From: Littorina saxatilis
Taxonomy: Eukaryota > Mollusca > Gastropoda > Littorinimorpha > Littorinidae
Length of the DNA: 64,000 nt
NCBI RefSeq assembly: GCF_037325665.1
Contig: NC_090253.1
Coordinates: 17,346,199-17,410,198, forward strand
Direction: 5' to 3'
Below the pieces are notes generated by a model, which saw nothing but the letters and a program-made list of their open reading frames with translations, did not search any database and had not been told where the DNA came from. The position numbers and the translations under genes are program-made. Shown in pieces: positions 60,201-64,000 of this stretch (position 1 is the first letter of the stretch; every line of letters starts with the position of its first letter).

Positions 60201-61549
60201 ACGAAGAAAGTTACCAAGTATCTTTCCTCTTTTAGTCAAGGAGATAATCTGTGTTGAAAGGGTCTTTCTTTGTTCCCAAAAGAATGGGAGAAGACGAAGA
60301 AAGTTACCAAGTATCTTTCCTCTTTTAGTCAAGGAGATAATCTGTGTTGAAAGGGTCTTTCTTTGTTCCCAAAAGAATGGGAGAAGACGAAGAAAGTTAC
60401 CAAGTATCTTTCCTCTTTTAGTCAAGGAGAAAACCTGTGCTGAAAGGGTCTCTTTTTGTTCTCAACAGAATGGGAGAAGACGAAGAAAGTTACCAAGTAT
60501 CTTCGTTCCCCTTTTAGTCAAGGAGAAAACCTGTGTTAAAAGGGTCTCTCTTTGTTCTCAACAGAATGGGAGAAGATGAACTGGACCTACCCAGCTCCAT
60601 GGAAAGCGCTGTGACGAAGATCGAAGCGATCGAGGACTCTGTGCTGGTGGGAGAAGCCGGCAAGATGTGTGTGTTGGTCACACTGGTCGACCGACTGCGC
60701 GAGGAGGGCCATCGCACACTCATCTTCTCCCAGTCACGCAAAATGTTGGACATCATGCAAAAAGTCTTGCGCAACAGGGTAAGCCTTGGAGGAGGCTGGC
60801 TCTCAGTGACTGTCACGTTTAAATAAAAAGAAAACACACCAGTAACCAGGTTAGGTACGTTTATATCTATAATCAATATTTCGGCACGTTACTGCCTTCT
60901 TCGGGATGGTAAGCTTATGGAAAGAATGGAATGACGGCATGTGACATACAGTGTAATGAATTTTGATGATGATTAATGACTGTCACATGTATGTTATATT
61001 GCAGTGTTGTTCTCTGGCCTCCGTTTATGCATACTTATTTGATCTGGTGTATTATTCAATTCAATTTAATTCAATTCAATAAAACTTTATTGTCTGAATG
61101 TAACAAACCGCAATTTTACTTAAGGCTCATGTATAACATCACATAAAAACACACCCTCAGAACACATAGGCACACAAAAGTACACATGACAGGCCGAATG
61201 TGCAATAACTTTGACATGTAGGATGTCTTCTTACACAGCATGTTTTGTAGCCAGGACATTTTGACAGAATTTCTTTTTAACCCAGGTCCAAATTGACCTC
61301 TTGTTCTCTGTGCCTAGGAACAACACTGATGTTTTAGACCAATAAAGAAACAGTTGAACCTGTCTATTTGTGTCAATCTATGTATAAGTTTGAACTGTGT
61401 TGCATTGTTAAAGGTAAACATTATTTGTGCAACAGGGCCACAAAGTGATGAGATTGGACGGTACAGTCAAGGGAGTGGTGGAGAGAGATGAGCTGGTGCA
61501 GAAGTTTCAGAGGAACGCCTCGTACTCCGTCTTTCTGCTCACCACGCAG
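44195..61549 (+). CDS. ERCC6L: ERCC6L/PICH, SNF2-family DNA translocase, first 12 exons
   Basis: PICH binds ultrafine anaphase bridges and remodels DNA as an ATP-driven translocase. Exons: 44195-44297, 46098-46369, 48981-49177, 50216-50341, 51171-51336, 53656-53781, 54826-54918, 55424-55590, 56862-56967, 58347-58462, 60565-60778 and 61436-61549; all phases agree. It starts [20 protein letters not shown]. Exon 2 encodes a TPR-like helix pair ([22 protein letters not shown]). Helicase motifs: [13 protein letters not shown] (I, split between exons 3 and 4), DEGH (II), LTGTPIQNN (III), [12 protein letters not shown] (IV) and VFLLTTQ (V). [31 protein letters not shown] and [16 protein letters not shown] set it apart from ERCC6 and ERCC6L2. 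Motif II reads DEGH rather than the DEAH of human ERCC6L. Motif VI and the C-terminus lie beyond the window or past the DIRS insertion. Confidence 0.95.
44298..45084. other. ERCC6L intron 1, G-rich part
   Basis: A (TTC)n run is at 44432-44462, then two diverged copies of a 'gggtctggagaggg' block at 44816-44910. No gene was recognised. Confidence 0.45.
45085..45775 (-). mobile_element. LINE reverse-transcriptase C-terminal fragment
   Basis: The minus strand encodes LADDTILY (the YADD-type catalytic box), then a KYLG step, [15 protein letters not shown] and [10 protein letters not shown], typical of the thumb and C-terminal part of CR1/Jockey-group LINEs. Both the 5' part and the true 3' end are lost. 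It lies in ERCC6L intron 1, antisense to the gene. Confidence 0.8.
45112..45213. repeat. Minisatellite of 15-18 bp, about 7 units
   Basis: The unit is 'ctggtggtgtgccccctggt', with units of 15 or 18 bp (tgtgcc or tgtgtgcc). It grew inside the LINE fragment's open frame, giving THHQGAHHQ-type repeats. Confidence 0.9.
45776..46097. other. End of ERCC6L intron 1
   Basis: No repeat was recognised. It ends 'ccatcgtttcag' at the exon 2 acceptor. An earlier AG at 46046-46047 would not keep the reading frame. Confidence 0.5.
46618..47402. repeat. Inverted repeat pair enclosing a copied MND1 promoter
   Basis: The left arm 46620-46779 (TTAAAGGCACAGTCAGCC ... AATTTATTTTTGCGTGG) and the right arm 47259-47402 (CCACGCAAAAGTAAATTC ... 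ATGGTTTAC) are inverted copies of about 145 bp. Between them lie about 240 bp of unrecognised sequence and the MND1 5' copy. It is probably a MITE-like element, related by its end to the one at 29109. Confidence 0.7.
47022..47262 (+). pseudogene. Copy of MND1 promoter and first codons
   Basis: In the reverse orientation this matches 27925-28197: 'gtcacgcaaaacgtg', 'gactcgcagctgtttgttgc', 'ttcagaggtacacaataacg', 'gaaagtggatcacac' and the start 'acgatggctcagggg'. The start codon copy is at 47244. The fifth codon is TAA where MND1 has TTA, so it cannot encode MND1; the same change makes GTAAGA at 47255-47260, a good splice-donor sequence. Similarity stops at 'aaaccacg' inside exon 1. Confidence 0.88.
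47435..48732. repeat. Three diverged copies of a dispersed repeat block
   Basis: 'tatcttcctaatcaagactt' ... 'cctttttaaaacctgatct' type blocks occur at about 47450-47520, 47825-47885 and 48340-48420. The last continues, after the D element, with 'accactgtaccctattgctg', which pairs with 'accactgtaccctgttgccg' at 47630. Confidence 0.65.
48427..48679. mobile_element. Non-autonomous element, family D
   Basis: Second copy of the 13992 element, from CACTTTTTACCCCACC to 'gacaatgagt', flanked by TAA at 48424-48426 and 48680-48682. The related unbroken block near 47620 ('cttaactaaggggga') shows the empty site. Confidence 0.7.
48733..48952. mobile_element. MITE, family A2, next to an ERCC6L splice acceptor
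   Basis: AGGCC...AATAGTCTGTTTACGGTAAC on the left and GTTACCGTAAACAGACC plus a T tract on the right. It ends 28 bp before exon 3 begins at 48981. Confidence 0.82.
49208..49504. mobile_element. MITE, family A1, next to an ERCC6L splice donor
   Basis: Third copy of the 5531 element, same orientation. It begins 30 bp after exon 3 ends at 49177. Confidence 0.85.
49505..50215. other. Rest of ERCC6L intron 3
   Basis: No repeat or gene was recognised. It ends 'ttttcattttcag' before exon 4. Confidence 0.45.
50781..51088 (+). mobile_element. tRNA-headed SINE with (AAAC)n tail
   Basis: Head CGGCACGGTGGCCTAGTGGT with B box GGTTCGAACCC, body to 'gtcggctgggcgttaagcaa', then (AAAC)n. An exact 15-bp target-site duplication CAATTACAGTCGAAC is at 50766-50780 and 51089-51103. 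It is a different SINE family from the AAG-tailed ones, in ERCC6L intron 4. Confidence 0.92.
51530..53150 (+). mobile_element. LINE of the CR1/L2 group, truncated and frameshifted
   Basis: It begins with [20 protein letters not shown] and FTPVS, then after a frameshift near 51690 continues with [43 protein letters not shown] and MFADDTQL, and after further shifts [16 protein letters not shown]. It is close to the LINE at 40578 but clearly more decayed. Its 3' end is replaced by a SINE. It lies in ERCC6L intron 5, sense. Confidence 0.88.
53151..53514 (+). mobile_element. SINE with AAATAAAGAAAG tail, joined to the LINE
   Basis: From 'ccccgcgggttaggggg' to 'ccaaataaagaaagaaa'. It follows the LINE directly and no LINE sequence resumes after it. 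No target-site duplication was found, so the junction may be a deletion or a co-insertion. Confidence 0.85.
53782..54386. other. First part of ERCC6L intron 6
   Basis: No repeat or gene was recognised. Confidence 0.4.
54399..54776 (+). mobile_element. tRNA-headed SINE, head type 1
   Basis: Exact 12-bp target-site duplication GAACGTCTCTGC (54387-54398 and 54777-54788). Head GCGGGGATGTAGCTCAGTCG, shared body and (AGA)n tail. It ends about 50 bp before ERCC6L exon 7. Confidence 0.93.
55229..55414. mobile_element. Foldback MITE (family J) against an ERCC6L splice acceptor
   Basis: Ends GTGGAACCCCCTTTTTAAG and CTTAAAAGGGGGGTTCCA are inverted, with internal copies of 'cccttttaagacc'. It ends 9 bp before exon 8 begins at 55424, so the region where a pyrimidine tract is expected reads AAAAGGGGGGTTCC. 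Confidence 0.8.
55641..55892. mobile_element. MITE with 36-bp perfect inverted ends (family L)
   Basis: GTGACCCTCCACCACGAAAT on the left and ATTTCGTGGTGGAGGGTCAC on the right continue inwards to give about 36 matching bases without a visible difference. It is 252 bp and begins 50 bp after exon 8 of ERCC6L. Confidence 0.9.
56178..56541 (+). mobile_element. tRNA-headed SINE, head type 2
   Basis: Head GGGCGCTGTGGCGGGGTGGT; 8-bp target-site duplication TGCCAGTG (about 56170-56177 and 56542-56549). It is in ERCC6L intron 8, sense. Confidence 0.88.
57083..57991. mobile_element. Non-autonomous element, family C, with internal TG run
   Basis: Inverted relative to the copy at 38489. The TG run at 57148-57224 sits at the same place inside the element, between 'agggttgtggtgtatg' and 'tagagcgattcagagtaaac'. 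Confidence 0.82.
57992..58346. other. End of ERCC6L intron 9
   Basis: Nothing recognised before the acceptor 'attattttgtgcag' of exon 10. Confidence 0.4.
58463..59680. other. First part of ERCC6L intron 10
   Basis: No gene or known repeat was recognised. Confidence 0.4.
59681..60564 (+). repeat. About 90-bp tandem array derived from an exon 11 splice acceptor
   Basis: About nine units of 'ttagtcaaggagataatctg', 'tctttctttgttcccaaaag' and 'aatgggagaagacgaagaaa'. The last unit ends in the real acceptor TCTTTGTTCTCAACAG followed by exon 11 (AATGGGAGAAGATGAACTGG). The penultimate unit keeps a CAACAG with a near-copy of the exon start, a decoy acceptor at about 60470. A 220-codon minus-strand open frame across the array is an artefact of the period. 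Confidence 0.9.
60779..61435. other. ERCC6L intron 11
   Basis: Contains the LINE 3' fragment listed separately; otherwise nothing recognised. It ends 'ttatttgtgcaacag'. Confidence 0.45.
61054..61330 (-). mobile_element. LINE or SINE 3' end with (GAATT)n tail
   Basis: The plus strand shows ATTCAATTCAATTTAATTC then 'aataaaactttattgtctga', i.e. a minus-strand 3' end with AATTG pentamers. There is no coding part. Confidence 0.5.
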
Positions 61550-61760
61550 GTAACTTTTGAACTACTTGACCAGCTAATTGTCATATTTCAAGGATCTACA
61601 GTTGGCAGACACATGTGGTGTCTGAAATCTGTGCTCAATAATGTTAATGAGTGATAATGCAGACAAATATTAATTTGTATTTGTACTAAACAAATTTATG
61701 TAGCAGAACTGAACTAGTCTTTGTTGTCGTTGCTGTTGATTTGATTGGTTAAATCATGCA

Positions 61761-64000
61761 TTAAATTACATATCTTACCCAACTCACATATAGCAATTAA
61801 CTCTAGTTCAGTGCTGGTAACGCTGTACGCATCCCCTTGGTAACAAGGGAAGCCCCTCTAAAAAAAGAGTGACCAATACCCATAAGGCCATATTAATACA
61901 TACTTCCGACTTCCGTATGCGCGCGCATACGCCGCCATATGCATCATTCCATACTCAGCGAGCAGTGGGACTGGTCGTGTTTTTGTACGCTCTGGCTGTG
62001 TTCAGCCATCTGTCACTTCGTCTACGGACTTGGTCACTTACCTCTTGGTATCTTCTTGCTTGTCTTATCGTCTCTTCATGTTGAGGTGAGATCTTTCTGT
62101 TTTTTGCTTGTGTTTGTGGGCGTTTTTGACCTTAAATTGAACTTGTGAAATTTTCTTGTTTACAAAATTTTTCGTGAGTTGTTTTTGGTCATGGCGGTTA
62201 ACGCCAAGAAGCGGCAGTTGTCTAAACGAGTAACTGCTGTTTCTCCGCCGACAAAGTAAACACCTGGGAAAGCAAAGGCTTCCGGACAGGCTTGTGTTTC
62301 GGTTCATGTACTGTCTTTGCAAAAAATATCGATGTTTTGGTCGTCATGCCTTCTACTCCGTTTTTGACGGCTAAACCTTTAGACAAGGTTTCTCCTGTGG
62401 ATAAGCCCGCTTAGGCTTCCTTGGTTTATGTGTTTCCCGGTCGTGCGTCTGCGGACGTGGCGACATTGTTGCTCTCTTTAAGTTCACAGGTTTCTTCCTT
62501 GGCGGGGGAGATCGCTTCCACGCGGGCGGAGATGCGTTCGCTTCCGGTGTGACGGGGGTTTCGTCTCTTGCCAACGTTCGCCTGAGCCGTCTGCTACTGT
62601 GTCTCAGGCCGATGTTCATGCGGAATGGGATGATGGGACCACGCCTTCGCTTGTGGCCTGTGTTCCGGTTCCCGGTGGTTCACACCAGTTTAAAGGTATG
62701 TTTTCTACCCAAGTACCCGGGTTCTCCGGGGAAAGGGTAGAGCGTCTCCAAGAGAAAGTAACTCCGGGCTCTGGCTTTGTGGGTGAAAGTTCCGAAGCTG
62801 AGGCTGGCTCTGACTGCATTGGCAGCAGGTCGGTGGCGGTTAGGAACCTTGGAGAGCGAACGGAAGATTTGCGCAACCACCCGCTTCTTTAGAATGTGGT
62901 AAGGGTGTGCGTCTTCCGCTTCCGCCCGGGGGGCAGGAAGAGAACAGTATAGCTGGCTCTTTGTTTGACTATGGGAGTCAAGCAGGGGGTCAGCTTCCGG
63001 AGGGCACGGGAGTGCCAGTCGGCTGTTCAGAAGACGGTGCTTCCGCAGAGGTGGTTGCACTGAATTCAAATTGCCGTTTAGGCTGTCAAGTGCAGTGGCA
63101 CTGGGGGCTTAAGCGGCTTCAAGGTACAATAGGATCTTCTGGTGCATGTTTAGGCATCCGGTTGGTTCTGATATTTGCCAATCCGTGGCCGATTTTGCTA
63201 ACGCTTTTGCGGCTGTGGCTTCCGGTTTCAGGATGGTTTAGCCTTCTGCCGTTAACACTGTGGTGTTGGTAGTTGGCGCTCATCAGTCTTCGGCTTTCGG
63301 TTCCGTTGTTGCGGTTCCTCTGCTGTTACTCAGGCTAAATCCACTTCCTTTTCCAGGCTTTCAGCTGGTATGAGGCAGGTGGATGGAATATCCTTTCGGA
63401 GTTCCGGCTTTTGGGAAATTTGTTCCAAACCTTTCCCTTTTGGCAAGTGTTGCTTTTTCGGGATTGGTTCCGGCTCTCATCCTTTTGTAGATGGTTAGAA
63501 TACCACTGTACAGGATGATGAGGATTGGGAAGACTAAACTTCTGGGGCAGATGGAGACGCCTCTTTGTTGACTTTCAGCGAAGCTGCCATCTTTGTTTAC
63601 ATGGATGGCAGAGGTTACTACGCGCTTTTTCCCTGTAGGGTTAGCGGTAGCATTGTCATCTGCCTTTTCTCCTCCATCTTTTTTGGCGTGTCTTGCTCCT
63701 TCTTAGGATCAATTTGCGAACTCAATCGATGCTTTTGCCCCATCTCTGCCTTTGTTGGCATCTCAGGGGGATGCTCTTACTTCAGCTTTGCCGCGTTTTG
63801 CGCATTTTTCAGCTGACCTCAGATTTTTAAGGGAATCTTAGAACGTTATTTTCTTGGATTCTCTGTTGGGGTCGTTTGGGCTTGTGAAATTTGTTTTTTC
63901 ACAATCGAGGCTCCTTTGTTACCACTTCCTTTGTGGGCAACGCTCGGCTTAGCTCCTGCGGCGGCGGGGCTTTAGCTTGCGTCATCTGCTCAAGCAGCGC
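61761..64000 (+). mobile_element. DIRS-like retroelement, copy 3, runs off the window (fossil)
   Basis: It begins with a left extension 'attaaattacat' and a terminal repeat (CCCAACTCACATATAGCAAT) clearly related to those of copies 1 and 2. A decayed gag-like part follows from about 62.19 kb, with Ser/Val-rich stretches and no long open frame. The copy looks old and heavily broken compared with copies 1 and 2. It lies 3' of ERCC6L exon 12, in sense orientation, presumably inside the next intron. Confidence 0.8.

Noticed and set aside
59763-60425. 220-codon minus-strand open frame with seven near-identical units
   Set aside because: Artefact of the ~90-bp tandem array derived from the ERCC6L acceptor; antisense and made wholly of repeat.

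Overview
This is a eukaryotic window, very probably from a marine gastropod. The support is spliced metazoan genes with GT-AG introns of 1-10 kb, a dense load of tRNA-headed SINEs, MITE-like foldback elements, CR1/L2-type LINEs and DIRS retroelements, and long TG/GA microsatellites. The protein matches are from memory of the families, so the gastropod (perhaps caenogastropod) placement is an inference.

Four host genes can be read. (1) DEPDC5 (+, 11174-20986) is the 3' end of a GATOR1/mTORC1-pathway gene, with its last four coding exons. (2) MND1 (-, 27942-24277) is complete in six exons, encodes 215 aa and acts in meiotic recombination. (3) MUL1 (-, 43994-37806) is complete in four exons, encodes 348 aa and is a mitochondrial outer-membrane RING E3 ligase. 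(4) ERCC6L/PICH (+, 44195-61549 and beyond) has its first twelve coding exons here, a TPR-like segment followed by SNF2 helicase motifs. DEPDC5 and MND1 are tail to tail. MUL1 and ERCC6L are head to head, with only 200 bp between their start codons.

Layout: 1-11 kb is a large upstream DEPDC5 intron (or its 5' flank) filled with SINEs, MITEs and satellites. 11-21 kb holds the DEPDC5 exons and a nested stack of a DNA transposon relic, a SINE and a young-looking DIRS element. 21-24 kb is DEPDC5 3' flank with tandem arrays. 24-28 kb is MND1. 28-36 kb is accessory DNA: a TCAAGGTCA-rich repeat, a long inverted repeat full of 20-bp palindromes, a second DIRS copy and a THAP-bearing relic. 36-44 kb is MUL1, with a LINE in one intron. 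44-64 kb is ERCC6L, whose introns hold two LINE fragments, many MITEs, a copy of the MND1 promoter, a minisatellite grown from a splice acceptor, and the start of a third DIRS copy.

No wholly new coding system was found. The notable signals are structural: mobile elements repeatedly sit within about 10-35 bp of splice sites; pieces of host genes (MND1 promoter, DEPDC5 exon, ERCC6L splice acceptor, DEPDC5 stop codon) are duplicated into non-coding DNA; and several elements are nested in an order that can be read from target-site duplications.
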